A stretch of 64,000 bases of DNA, taken from Neisseria chenwenguii (GTDB lineage Bacteria; Pseudomonadota; Gammaproteobacteria; Burkholderiales; Neisseriaceae). Under the pieces are notes generated by a model that saw only the letters and a list, made by a program, of their open reading frames with translations, had not been told where the DNA came from and searched no databases. The DNA lies in the NCBI RefSeq assembly GCF_002216145.1, contig NZ_CP022278.1:1550001-1614000 (forward strand), written 5' to 3'. The translations under genes and the position numbers were made by a program. Positions 29,769-38,229 of the stretch are shown one piece after another (position 1 is the stretch's first letter; each line of letters starts with the position of its first letter).

Positions 29769-31427
29769 CTACATCGCCCCGTAATTCGGCCCGCTGCCGC
29801 CTTCAGGGCAAATCCAGACGATGTTTTGCGTCGGGTCTTTGATATCGCAGGTTTTGCAGTGTACGCAGTTGGCGGCGTTGATTTGCAGTTTGGGCTGTCC
29901 GCCTTCTTCGACGATTTCATACACGCCCGCAGGGCAGTAGCGGGTTTCGGGCGAGGCGTATTGTTTGTAGTTGACGTCGATCATGACCTGCGGATTTTTC
30001 AGGGTCAGGTGGTCGGGCTGGTTTTCTTCGTGGGCGGTGTTGGCGAGGAAAATGCTGCTCAGGCGGTCGAAGGTCAATACGCCGTCGGGTTTCGGATAGT
30101 GAATCGGCGTACAGCCGGCGGCTTTTTTGAGCTGCTCGTTGTCTTTGCCGTGGTGGCTAAGCGTCCACGGCGCTTTGCCTTTGAAAATCATCTGGTCGAG
30201 ACCGGTGTAAACCATGCCGGCATACAAACCCCATTTAAACGAGGGGCGCACGTTTCGCGCGGCGTGAAGTTCCTGATGCGCCCAGCTTTGTTCAAACAGC
30301 TCTTGGTATTGCGCCGCTTCTTTGCCGCTTGTGCACTCGGTTTCTTCCAAGTTTTCCAATATCGGGAACACGGCCTCTGCCGCCAGCATGGCGGATTTCA
30401 TGGCGGTATGGATGCCTTTGATGCGCGGCATATTGAGGAAACCGGCGGCGTCGCCGACCAATGCGCCGCCGCCAAACGTCAGTTTGGGCAGGCTTTGCAA
30501 ACCGCCTTCCACCAGCGCGCGCGCGCCGTAGGCGATACGGCGGCCGCCTTCGAATGTTGTGCGGATGTCGGGATGGGTTTTGAAGCGTTGGAACTCTTCA
30601 AACGGCGACAGATACGGGTTTTGGTAATCCAAACCGACCACGAATCCGACCGCGACTTTGCTGTCGTCGAGATGGTAGATAAACGCGCCGCCGTAGGTTT
30701 TGCTGTCGAGCGGCCAGCCGCAGGTGTGCACCACCAAGCCCGCTTGATGTTTTTCAGACGGCACTTCCCAAATTTCTTTAATGCCCAAGCCGTAAGTTTG
30801 CGGCTGGCTGTTTTGGTCGAGGCCGAACTTCTCGATGATCTGCTTGCTCAGCGAACCGCGGCAGCCCTCGGCAAACAGCGTCTGCTGCGCCCAAAGCTCC
30901 ATGCCGGGCTGGAAATTGTCGGTCGGTTCGCCGTCTTTTCCCACGCCCATATTGCCCGTGGCAATGCCTTTGACCGAACCGTCTTCATGGTAAAGCACTT
31001 CCTCCGCCGCAAAGCCCGGATAGATTTCCACGCCCATATTTTCCGCCTGCTCCGCCAGCCAGCGCACGAGTTCGCCCAAGCTGACGATGTAGTTGCCGCG
31101 GTTGTCGAAATTCGGCGTAACGGGCAGGTTGAACGCTTTTTTCTCTCTTAAAAACAAAACCTTGTCTTGAGTCACGCTGCGCATCAGCGGCGCACCGCGT
31201 TCTTTCCAATCGGGCAGCAGTTCGCCCAGCGCAATCGGATCGATGACCGCGCCCGCCAACGAATGCGCACCAACCTCCGAACCTTTTTCCACCACGCAGA
31301 CGCTGATTTCGCGCCCCGCCTGTTCGGCAAGCTGCTTGAGCCGGACGGCGGCCGACAAGCCCGACGGGCCTGCGCCGACAATCACGACGTCGTACTGCAT
31401 ACTGTCGCGTTCGATGGATTCGGTCAT
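29769..31427 (-). CDS. etfD: Electron transfer flavoprotein-ubiquinone oxidoreductase
   Basis: A 552-residue membrane-associated flavoprotein that passes electrons from ETF to ubiquinone. The FAD-binding Rossmann motif YDVVIVGAGPSGLSAAVRL is at the N-terminus, with GAHSLAGAVIDPIAL and GDAAGFLNMPRIKGIHTAM further in. The C-terminus holds the [4Fe-4S] cluster cysteines in NCVHCKTCDIKDPTQN and WICPEGGSGPNY. GGAACCACTACC precedes the ATG at 31427. A strong promoter with an internal palindrome lies about 100 bp upstream. An internal DUS core is at 30753-30762. No ETF subunit genes are adjacent. Confidence 0.96.
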   Translation of the reverse strand: MTESIERDSMQYDVVIVGAGPSGLSAAVRLKQLAEQAGREISVCVVEKGSEVGAHSLAGAVIDPIALGELLPDWKERGAPLMRSVTQDKVLFLREKKAFNLPVTPNFDNRGNYIVSLGELVRWLAEQAENMGVEIYPGFAAEEVLYHEDGSVKGIATGNMGVGKDGEPTDNFQPGMELWAQQTLFAEGCRGSLSKQIIEKFGLDQNSQPQTYGLGIKEIWEVPSEKHQAGLVVHTCGWPLDSKTYGGAFIYHLDDSKVAVGFVVGLDYQNPYLSPFEEFQRFKTHPDIRTTFEGGRRIAYGARALVEGGLQSLPKLTFGGGALVGDAAGFLNMPRIKGIHTAMKSAMLAAEAVFPILENLEETECTSGKEAAQYQELFEQSWAHQELHAARNVRPSFKWGLYAGMVYTGLDQMIFKGKAPWTLSHHGKDNEQLKKAAGCTPIHYPKPDGVLTFDRLSSIFLANTAHEENQPDHLTLKNPQVMIDVNYKQYASPETRYCPAGVYEIVEEGGQPKLQINAANCVHCKTCDIKDPTQNIVWICPEGGSGPNYGAM

Positions 31428-31525
31428 GGTAGTGGTTCCTGTGGTGTTTTTTAGTTTAAAGGGTCAGACGGGCAGGGCGGTTTTCAGACGGCCGCCCGAT
31501 TGGCAGAATACAGACAAGGCGCGGA

Positions 31526-31554
31526 ATTATACAGTAGTAACAAATTGTTACCAA
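31526..31554 (-). promoter_or_regulatory. etfD promoter with palindromic operator
   Basis: On the minus strand TTGGTA (31554-31549) and TATAAT (31531-31526) are 17 bp apart. The perfect 7-1-7 palindrome GTAACAAATTGTTAC (31537-31551) fills the spacer and overlaps the -35, a position suited to a repressor. The remaining sequence of 31428-31738 contains DUS copies only. Confidence 0.65.
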
Positions 31555-31694
31555 TGCAGATAAGTTAAACAGGGGCCGTCTGAATGCTTCGGCTATGCTC
31601 GGCACAAGTGCTTCGGCTGTACTTGGTAACGGATTTTCAGACGGCCTCAATGCCGAAATGCCGTCTGAAAATATCCGGCTTCCCGTTCCCAAAC

Positions 31695-31726
31695 AAAAAA
31701 AGCAGGCTGTCGAACCTGCTTTTTTA
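31695..31726 (-). terminator. yebC terminator
   Basis: AAAAAAAGCAGG and CCTGCTTTTTT flank CTGTCGAA, 13 bp past the yebC stop on the minus strand. Confidence 0.85.
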
Positions 31727-31738
31727 CTTATCCGCCAC

Positions 31739-32467
31739 TTAGTCGAAATTCAGAACGGCAGAGGTGTAAACGTTTTGCACGTCGTCCAAATCTTCCAGCG
31801 CATCAATCAGTTTCTGCATTTTCACCGCATCTTCGCCGCTCAATTCGGCTTCGTTTTGCGCGCGCATGGTCACTTCTCCGTCGATGGCTTTGTAGCCCGC
31901 GGTTTCCAGCGCGGCTTTTACGCTGCTCCAGTCGTTTGGCGCGGTAATCACTTCAATCGAGCCGTCGTCGTTGACGACCACATCTTCTGCACCCGCTTCC
32001 AGAGAGGCTTCCATCAGCGCGTCTTCATCAACGCCCGGCTCGAAAACCAGATAGCCCTGATGAACGAAGTTGAACGCGACGCAGCCGTCGGTGCCGAGGT
32101 TGCCGCCGTTTTTGGTAAAGGCATGGCGCACGTCGGCGACGGTGCGGGTTTTGTTGTCGGTCAGGCAGTCCACCATCAGCGCGGCGCCGCCGATACCGTA
32201 GCCTTCGTAACGCAGTTCGACGTATTCCACGCCCTCTAGGTTGCCCGTGCCTTTGTCGATGGCGCGCTGCACGTTGTCTTTGGGCATATTGTTTTCGGCG
32301 GCTTTTTCCAAAGCCAGACGCAGGCGCGGATTGGCGCTTGCATCGCCGCCGCCCATGCGCGCGGCGACGGTGATTTCTTTAATCAGTTTGGTGAAGATTT
32401 TGCCGCGTTTGGCGTCTTGTCGGGCTTTTTTATGCTGGATATTCGCCCACTTGCTGTGGCCTGCCAT
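31739..32467 (-). CDS. YebC/PmpR family protein (TACO1-like)
   Basis: A 242-residue YebC/TACO1-family protein. The diagnostic start [20 protein letters not shown] is followed by [33 protein letters not shown] and [20 protein letters not shown]. Family members have been described as DNA-binding regulators and, more recently, as translation factors that help ribosomes through proline stretches; which role applies here is not visible. AAAGGATTCAAC precedes the start. No ruvC follows it, unlike in many gammaproteobacteria. Confidence 0.95.
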   Translation of the reverse strand: MAGHSKWANIQHKKARQDAKRGKIFTKLIKEITVAARMGGGDASANPRLRLALEKAAENNMPKDNVQRAIDKGTGNLEGVEYVELRYEGYGIGGAALMVDCLTDNKTRTVADVRHAFTKNGGNLGTDGCVAFNFVHQGYLVFEPGVDEDALMEASLEAGAEDVVVNDDGSIEVITAPNDWSSVKAALETAGYKAIDGEVTMRAQNEAELSGEDAVKMQKLIDALEDLDDVQNVYTSAVLNFD

Positions 32468-32802
32468 GTTGAATCCTTTCGCTTTTTTGCGGTTTACGCC
32501 GCAGATTGGGTCGGTATTTGAAATACGCGCATTTTAACATAAGTTTGACGCCCCCGAAATTCGGCGGCCGGCGCGTGGTTTTCAGACGGCCTGCCGGTTT
32601 TACGGCGGCATTCCGTTAACTTTTGTTATAACCTTCCAAGGTTTGTGTTTTGAATAAAAGCTCTTTATAGTTATGGGCTTGCTCTGTTTCTGCCAAAACA
32701 GGGCGTTCGGACGGAAGGCCGTCTGAAAATGCGGAACACAAGGGGAGTAGCTGCCGCCGCGTTCCGTATATCTGTTAACTTTCTCTTTTTCAGAGGTTTT
32801 TT

Positions 32803-34224
32803 ATGGAAGCAACATTGTCTCAGCTGGTGGGCTCGGTCAATACGGTTTTGTGGGATTATCTGCTGATTTATGCCTTAATCGGCATCGGTCTGTTTTTTAC
32901 GCTTTATCTGGGTGCGCCGCAGATTACCAAACTCGGAACGGGATTCAAGTCTGTATTCGGCGGATTGTTCGGCAAAAGCGGCGATAAAGACCACAAGTCT
33001 CTATCCCAATTCCAAGCGCTGGCTGTTGCCGTATCGGCGCAAATCGGCACGGGTAACGTCGCCGGCGTCGCTACCGCGATTACTGCCGGCGGGCCGGGCG
33101 CGATTTTTTGGATGTGGCTGTCTGCCGTTTTGGGGATGTCCACGATTTTCTCCGAAGCAGTTTTGGCACAGAAATACCGCGTGGTCAGCCACGGTAAATA
33201 CATCGGCGGCCCGGCGTTTTACATTACCCACGGTCTGACGCCGAAAATCGGGCGCACGCCGGCGCGCTTTCTCTCGGGCTTTTTCTCGATTGCCATCATT
33301 GTTGCGCTGGGTTTCATCGGTAATGCCACGCAGGCGAACTCCATTGCTTCGGCCGTTACCATTGCTTTTGATGTTCCGGCTCTGGTGGTCGGTATCGGTT
33401 TGGCGGTGTTGGCTGGACTGATTATCGTCGGCGGTGTTGACCGTATCGCCAATGTCGCGCAATTTGTCGTGCCGTTTATGGCGGTAATTTATATTATTTG
33501 TGCGGTGGTCATTCTGTTTCAATTTTCCGATCACATCGGCCCGATGATTAACCATATTTTTGTCGCTGCATTTAATCCTGAAGCCGTGATGGGCGGTGCC
33601 GCAGGCATCGGCATGCGCGAAGCGGTGCGTTACGGCGTGGCACGCGGCCTGTTTTCCAACGAAGCAGGTATGGGTTCGACGCCGCACGCCCACGCAACGG
33701 CGGATGTCAAACACCCTGTCCAACAGGGTTTGGCAGCGTTTATCGGCGTATTTATCGACACCATTTTGGTCTGCACCGCAACGGCGCTGATTATTCTGCT
33801 GACCGATGCCAACCTTTCGGGCTTGAAAGGTGCGGCAGTAACACAACAGGCGTTTACCACTGCATTCGGCGGCATCGGCTCCAAACTCCTCGCCGTCTGC
33901 CTGACATTTTTTGCCTTTACTACCATTATCGGCTGGTATTACTTCGGCGAATCCAATATCTGCTTCCTGTTCCGCGGACGGCATTTGGGTATTTACCGCA
34001 CTTTGGTTTTGTGTGCCATCGTATTGGGTACGCTTGGCAAAGTCGATTTGGTTTGGAGTCTGTCGGATATGTTCAACGGCTTCATGGTCATTCCAAACTT
34101 AATCGCCTTATTCTTGTTGCGCAAAGAAATCCGCGCTGTTTACGACGACTATCTGGCGCAGACCAAAGCCGGAAAAGAACTGTCGTATCAGTATGAATTT
34201 CATGAGTTTCACGACAAAGGTTAA
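32803..34224 (+). CDS. Alanine/glycine:cation symporter (AGCS family)
   Basis: A 473-residue inner-membrane transporter with about eleven helices. AGCS hallmarks are LGAPQITKLGTGFKSVFGG near the N-terminus, QALAVAVSAQIGTGNVAGVA (substrate and Na+ site), GPGAIFWMWLSAVLGM, and GLFSNEAGMGSTPHAHATA in the middle. It takes up alanine or glycine with sodium. AGAGG precedes the ATG at 32803. The 334-base upstream gap (32468-32802) contains two DUS copies and no recognised regulatory RNA. A hairpin terminator follows. Confidence 0.93.
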   Translation: MEATLSQLVGSVNTVLWDYLLIYALIGIGLFFTLYLGAPQITKLGTGFKSVFGGLFGKSGDKDHKSLSQFQALAVAVSAQIGTGNVAGVATAITAGGPGAIFWMWLSAVLGMSTIFSEAVLAQKYRVVSHGKYIGGPAFYITHGLTPKIGRTPARFLSGFFSIAIIVALGFIGNATQANSIASAVTIAFDVPALVVGIGLAVLAGLIIVGGVDRIANVAQFVVPFMAVIYIICAVVILFQFSDHIGPMINHIFVAAFNPEAVMGGAAGIGMREAVRYGVARGLFSNEAGMGSTPHAHATADVKHPVQQGLAAFIGVFIDTILVCTATALIILLTDANLSGLKGAAVTQQAFTTAFGGIGSKLLAVCLTFFAFTTIIGWYYFGESNICFLFRGRHLGIYRTLVLCAIVLGTLGKVDLVWSLSDMFNGFMVIPNLIALFLLRKEIRAVYDDYLAQTKAGKELSYQYEFHEFHDKG

Positions 34225-34239
34225 ACTGTCGGCGCAAAC

Positions 34240-34278
34240 AAAAAACCTCTCAGGCAAACTGAGAGGTTTTTCTTTTTT
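34240..34278 (+). terminator. Terminator behind the AGCS gene
   Basis: AAAAACCTCTCAGGCAAACTGAGAGGTTTTTC then T-rich; a strong hairpin 16 bp past the stop. A DUS pair (34280-34313) follows and may end the convergent gene. Confidence 0.88.
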
Positions 34279-34315
34279 CAGACGGCATCCCAAGCGGCTG
34301 AGGCCGTCTGAAAAC

Positions 34316-34957
34316 CTATAAAACGTAAAAATAAATACAGACAAACTGCGCGAGGCTGCCGCCCAATACAAACAGATGCCAGATGCCGTGGCCGTGTTTG
34401 ATTTTGTGGTCGTTTACAAACCAGTAAATCCCGGCGCTGTATAAAATGCCGCCCAGCGCCAGCCAGAACAGCCCTGCGGCAGAAAGCGTTTTCGCCAGCG
34501 GGTACATCGCCACCAGAATCAGCCAGCCCATCACGACGTAAATCACCAGCGACAGCAGCCGTTTCTCGCTCCTGCGCCCGATGGTCAGCTCTTGAATGAT
34601 GCCGAACAGCGCCAACCCCCACGACACGCCGAACAGCGACCAGCCCCAACCGCCTTTGAGCGTAACCAGCGTAAACGGTGTGTAGCTGCCGGCAATCAGC
34701 AGGTAAATCATGCAATGGTCGATTTTCTGCAAAACCGATTTGGCTTTGGGTTGAGGGATGCTGTGATAGAGCGTCGAACCCAAATAGAGCAGAAACAGGC
34801 ACACGCCGTAAGTGATGGCGCTGGCGAGTTTGTAGGGGTCGAAATCCGACACTGCTTTCACAATCATCAGCACCATGCCGGCAACGGCCAGCATCGAGCC
34901 GGCCAGATGGCTGTATGCGTTAAAACGTTCACCGTGATACATAGGATTTGTTCTCAT
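34316..34957 (-). CDS. TrhA/hemolysin III family membrane protein
   Basis: A 213-residue protein with seven membrane helices of the PAQR/hemolysin III superfamily. Key residues are the GERFNAYSHLAGS start (conserved Glu and His), GSTLYHSIP, KIDHCMIYLLIAGSYTPF (conserved Asp-His) and the C-terminal HGHGIWHLFVLGGSLAQF histidines, together a metal-dependent hydrolase-like site. Bacterial TrhA members affect membrane energetics or lipid homeostasis. I kept the ATG at 34957; an internal Met five codons on has a better GAGAAC ribosome site. Confidence 0.88.
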   Translation of the reverse strand: MRTNPMYHGERFNAYSHLAGSMLAVAGMVLMIVKAVSDFDPYKLASAITYGVCLFLLYLGSTLYHSIPQPKAKSVLQKIDHCMIYLLIAGSYTPFTLVTLKGGWGWSLFGVSWGLALFGIIQELTIGRRSEKRLLSLVIYVVMGWLILVAMYPLAKTLSAAGLFWLALGGILYSAGIYWFVNDHKIKHGHGIWHLFVLGGSLAQFVCIYFYVL

Positions 34958-35058
34958 TTTTCGGATGGAATATAAGTGTACGCGAAAGGCGGTTCAAAAA
35001 GGCCGTCTGAAAGATAAAGATTGGTTAAGGGTTTTGGGTAGGCGCTTCCTAAAAACAC

Positions 35059-35092
35059 TCATGCCGTCTGAAAAGTTTTCAGACGGCATGAG
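35059..35092 (-). terminator. Inverted AT-DUS pair
   Basis: CTCATGCCGTCTGAAAAG and TTTTCAGACGGCATGAG form a 17-bp hairpin between the TrhA-like gene and the tRNA terminator. Confidence 0.65.
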
Positions 35093-35150
35093 TTCTTAAT
35101 AGCGGGAAAAAATGGCGGATCGGTGGGCACAAAACAAAACGCACAAAAGC

Positions 35151-35183
35151 AAAAAGCGCTTCTGCCGAAACAGAAGCGCTTTT
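35151..35183 (-). terminator. Terminator of the tRNA-Arg/Glu unit
   Basis: AAAAGCGCTTCTG and CAGAAGCGCTTTT form a 13-bp stem with A/T tails, 8 bp beyond tRNA-Glu on the minus strand. Confidence 0.85.
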
Positions 35184-35190
35184 CAAAATC

Positions 35191-35265
35191 TGGCACGCCC
35201 ACGGGGAATCGAACCCCGGTTACCGCCGTGAAAGGGCGATGTCCTAACCGCTAGACGATGGGCGC
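35191..35265 (-). tRNA. tRNA-Glu (TTC)
   Basis: A 75-nt cloverleaf on the minus strand starting GCGCCCATCGTCTAGCGG, with CTTTCAC anticodon loop (anticodon TTC), GTTCGAT T-loop and encoded CCA. Confidence 0.95.
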
Positions 35266-35277
35266 GGATATTGTGTT

Positions 35278-35354
35278 TGGCGCACCCGGAGCGATTCGAA
35301 CGCCCGACCCTCTGGTTCGTAGCCAGATACTCTATCCAACTGAGCTACGGGTGC
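35278..35354 (-). tRNA. tRNA-Arg (ACG)
   Basis: A 77-nt cloverleaf on the minus strand starting GCACCCGTAGCTCAG, with CTACGAA anticodon loop (anticodon ACG, read as ICG), GTTCGAA T-loop and encoded CCA. It lies 12 bp upstream of tRNA-Glu, so the two are co-transcribed. Confidence 0.95.
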
Positions 35355-35471
35355 AACACAACGAAGTCAGTATTCTATGGGCGGTTGCCGTATCTGTCAA
35401 GCATTTAGCTGGAAAAAATTTCGGGAGCGTGTAAAATGCGCGTTTATTTGTTGAATTTACAGGGAAAGAAA

Positions 35472-36845
35472 ATGGCGCACGCTTCCCGCTGGCCGCGTTT
35501 GGCTGCTGCATTTGCCCGACTCGGCCTGCCTGTGGCGGTGGTGGATTTGGAATCGACGGGCGGCAATATGATGCAGGACAGGATTACCGAAGCGGCGGTG
35601 GTGCGTTTTGAAAACGGCCGAGTAACGCGCCATGAATGGTTGGTGAATCCACGGCAGCCGATTTCCGACTTTATCGTCCGTCTGACCGGCATTACCGACG
35701 AAATGGTCGCCGATGCGCCCGAGTTTGCCCAAATCGCGCCCGATTTGCTGCCGCTGTTGCGCGGTGCGCTGGTTGTGGCGCACAACAGCCGTTTCGATTA
35801 TCCCTTTTTGCGCAGCGAATTTCAGCGTGCCGGTTTGGCGTTTGCCGCGCCCGCGCTGTGTACTGTCCAGCTTTCGCGCCGCCTCTATCCGCAGTTTCAC
35901 AAACACAATCTCGACAGCATCATCGAGCGCTTCGGCATCGAAGTGGGAAGCCGCCACCGCGCCATGACTGATGTTTTGGCGCTGTGTGATTTTTTGGAAC
36001 ACAGTTTGGGCGAAAAAAATGCCGACGACTGGGAAAACCAGTGCCGTGCGCTGATAAATCCGAAAATGCTGCCGACCTGGCTGCCGGATCATCTGGTCGA
36101 ACCGCTTTACGCGCTGCCTGACGGCGCAGGCGTGTCGGTGTGGTTTGACGCCTTCGGGCAGGCGCAGGCGGTGGAGGCGCACGAGCGGGCGTATCCCGAA
36201 ATCGCCGCGCAGCTTCACAGCAAAAAAGTGCCGGTTTATATGCGTTCCGCTTCGGCGGTCAGATTTCTGCCTGCTCTCGGCAGCCTGCACGCCTTATGGC
36301 TGAAAGCACAGGCCATGCGGGAACACAATCTGAGGCCGTCTGAAAACGTCCGTACCGCCGTGACCGTGCAGTTTGCCGAAGACGAACGCGGACGGCTGCA
36401 AGCGCGGATTGTGCCGATGAAAAACGGCAGCCGAAGCACCCGCAGCTACGGTTTTTTCCTGCACAAAAAAGCTGCCAAACGCGCGCTGGCCGATTGGGCG
36501 CAAACCCACAACCTCTGCCCCGATACGCTTGGAATCCTGCCCGAAACCTATGCCCAAAACGAACCCTGCCCCGTCTCGGCGTCCGGCCGCTGCGCCTGCG
36601 GAAACGACGATGCGGTGCAAAACGACCGCATCCGCGAGTTTGCCCGCCTGCTGCCCGTTGCCGATTGGGGGCGGGCGCACGAAATCGAAATTACCGAAAC
36701 CGATCCGCTCTCTGGGCAAAGCATCACGCTAACCTGCGCCGGTGGTGCGCTTGCCCTGCCGGACGGATGTTGGTATTACGATGAAACGCTGCCGGCGGTG
36801 TTGAAAGCGAAGTTTAAGCAGGGCACGGTGAAAGTGATTGCTTGA
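35472..36845 (+). CDS. DnaQ-like 3'-5' exonuclease fused to a Cho/UvrC-like domain
   Basis: A 457-residue two-part protein. Residues about 20-185 are a DEDDh exonuclease: VVDLEST (Asp25, Glu27), AHNSRFDYPFL and HRAMTDVLALCDFL. From about residue 205 the sequence aligns with the GIY-YIG nuclease Cho (UvrC N-terminal type): LPDGAGVSVWF in place of the GVYLF strand, LHALWLKAQAMREHN in place of the LLLEA helix, then FFLHKKAAKRALADWAQTH and a cysteine patch PCPVSASGRCACG. The catalytic Tyr, Arg and Glu of GIY-YIG enzymes appear lost (the Glu position is Lys, about residue 278). Exonuclease-Cho fusions are known in other bacteria. ATG 35472 follows AGGGAAAG; the frame opens 12 codons upstream. Probably acts in DNA repair or proofreading. 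An internal DUS lies at 36333. Confidence 0.85.
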   Translation: MAHASRWPRLAAAFARLGLPVAVVDLESTGGNMMQDRITEAAVVRFENGRVTRHEWLVNPRQPISDFIVRLTGITDEMVADAPEFAQIAPDLLPLLRGALVVAHNSRFDYPFLRSEFQRAGLAFAAPALCTVQLSRRLYPQFHKHNLDSIIERFGIEVGSRHRAMTDVLALCDFLEHSLGEKNADDWENQCRALINPKMLPTWLPDHLVEPLYALPDGAGVSVWFDAFGQAQAVEAHERAYPEIAAQLHSKKVPVYMRSASAVRFLPALGSLHALWLKAQAMREHNLRPSENVRTAVTVQFAEDERGRLQARIVPMKNGSRSTRSYGFFLHKKAAKRALADWAQTHNLCPDTLGILPETYAQNEPCPVSASGRCACGNDDAVQNDRIREFARLLPVADWGRAHEIEITETDPLSGQSITLTCAGGALALPDGCWYYDETLPAVLKAKFKQGTVKVIA

Positions 36846-36913
36846 GTTTTTTCAGACGGCCTTTATTAGGCAGGTTTTGATTTTTTCACGGCGTTTAATT
36901 TGTAGGCAAAGGT

Positions 36914-36955
36914 AAACAGAAGCAGGCCGTCTGAAAAAACGGCCTGCTTCTGTTT
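36914..36955 (+). terminator. Terminator behind the exonuclease gene
   Basis: AAACAGAAGCAGGCCGT and ACGGCCTGCTTCTGTTT form a perfect 17-bp stem whose loop completes one DUS (AGGCCGTCTGAA). Confidence 0.85.
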
Positions 36956-37090
36956 GAATGTTCGAACCTAAAAAATCCCCGCCGGCTTCGTCTGGCACAT
37001 TCCGCTGATTGCCTTGCAGACTGCTTTTCGGCGAATTTTTTCAGACGGCCTGCTTGTTTAAAACGGCGGGCTGTTTTAAACTGTCGGCAA

Positions 37091-37105
37091 TGTTACGTTA
37101 TATCA
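37091..37105 (+). promoter_or_regulatory. Zur-like box before znuA
   Basis: TGTTACGTTATATCA differs at two positions from the meningococcal Zur consensus TGTTATDNHATAACA as I remember it. It ends 11 bp before the ATG, overlapping the ribosome-binding region. Confidence 0.45.
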
Positions 37106-37116
37106 AAGGAAAAATC

Positions 37117-38016
37117 ATGAAATCTTGGAAACTCGGTCTGGTGGCGGCTTTGTGTTCGGGTACGGCTTATGCGGCGCCGATGCCGGTTGTGACCAGCTTC
37201 AGCGTGTTGGGCGATGTGACCAAACAGATTGGCGGCGAGCGTGTGGCGGTGCAGAATCTGGTCGGCGCGAATCAGGATTCGCATGCTTATCATATGACTG
37301 CGGGTGATGTGAAGAAAATCCGCGCGGCCAAGCTGGTTTTGCTCAACGGCTTGGGTCTGGAAGCGGCTGATGTCCAGCGCGCGGTCAAGCGGAGCAAAGT
37401 GCCGTTTGCCGAGGCGGCGAAAGGCATTCAGGCTTTGAAAGCGGAAGAGGGGAGCCATCATCACGAACACGACGGCCATGACCACAACCACGGCGAATTT
37501 GATCCGCACGTCTGGGCAGACCCTGTGTTGATGCAGACTTATGCGCAAAACGTCGGCAACGCGCTGATTCAGGCCGATCCTGCGGGCAAGGCGTATTACC
37601 AGCAGCGGCTGACGGCGTATCAAAACCAGCTCAAAAAACTGCACAGCGATTCGCAGGCGGCGTTTAACAGCGTTCCTGCCGCCAAACGCAAGGTTTTGAC
37701 CGGACATGACGCGTTTTCCTATATGGGCAAGCGTTACGGCGTAAACTTCATTGCGCCGCAAGGCGTCAGCAGCGCGGCTGAGCCGTCGGCTAAACAGGTC
37801 GCCGCCATCATCCGCCAAATCAAGCGTGAGGGCATTAAGGCGGTGTTTGCGGAAAACATCAAAGATGCGCGCATGGTTGACCGCATCGCCAAAGAAACCG
37901 GCGTACGCGTGAGCGGCAAGCTCTATTCCGACGCGCTGGGCGGCGCGCCTGCCAACAGCTACATCGGTATGTACCGCTACAATGTGAAAGCGCTGACTGA
38001 TGCGATGAAGCGTTAA
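37117..38016 (+). CDS. Zinc/manganese ABC transporter substrate-binding protein, ZnuA-like
   Basis: A 299-residue periplasmic cluster A-I binding protein with signal peptide MKSWKLGLVAALCSGTAYAA. Metal ligands are probably His in DSHAYHMT, His in EFDPHVWADP, His in TGHDAFSYMGKRYG and an acidic residue in the last domain. A loop rich in His and Asp (HHHEHDGHDHNHGEFD, about residue 110) is typical of zinc-binding ZnuA/AdcA proteins rather than manganese ones. ATG 37117 follows AAAGGAAA; the longer open frame from 37009 crosses a DUS. No permease or ATPase gene adjoins, so it must work with a transporter encoded elsewhere. A Zur-like site lies just upstream. Confidence 0.88.
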   Translation: MKSWKLGLVAALCSGTAYAAPMPVVTSFSVLGDVTKQIGGERVAVQNLVGANQDSHAYHMTAGDVKKIRAAKLVLLNGLGLEAADVQRAVKRSKVPFAEAAKGIQALKAEEGSHHHEHDGHDHNHGEFDPHVWADPVLMQTYAQNVGNALIQADPAGKAYYQQRLTAYQNQLKKLHSDSQAAFNSVPAAKRKVLTGHDAFSYMGKRYGVNFIAPQGVSSAAEPSAKQVAAIIRQIKREGIKAVFAENIKDARMVDRIAKETGVRVSGKLYSDALGGAPANSYIGMYRYNVKALTDAMKR

Positions 38017-38187
38017 GTTTGGGAGTGGAGGAGGCCGTCTGAATCAAACCGGGGATTATCTGATGCAATTAATCCAAATTTAAAAACATTGCGGCGGCGC
38101 CTCCTGTTTTACATGAGGGATAAAACGAACATCGGAGTAGGCTTCTGGATTAGAAAGGAAAGATTTTGGGCTTTAACATGGTAAATC

Positions 38188-38217
38188 AAAAAAAACCCCG
38201 CGTAAGCGGGGTTTTTA
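38188..38217 (-). terminator. rmpM terminator
   Basis: AAAAAAACCCCGC-GTAA-GCGGGGTTTTTA, 13 bp past the rmpM stop on the minus strand. The interval 38017-38187 holds one DUS and nothing else recognised. Confidence 0.88.
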
Positions 38218-38229
38218 TCAGATAACCGA

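Noticed and set aside
32735..32775. GGGGAGTAG motif suggesting a yybP-ykoY riboswitch before the symporter gene
   Set aside because: Only a simple hairpin surrounds it and the second conserved loop of that aptamer is missing; the downstream gene is also not a manganese gene.
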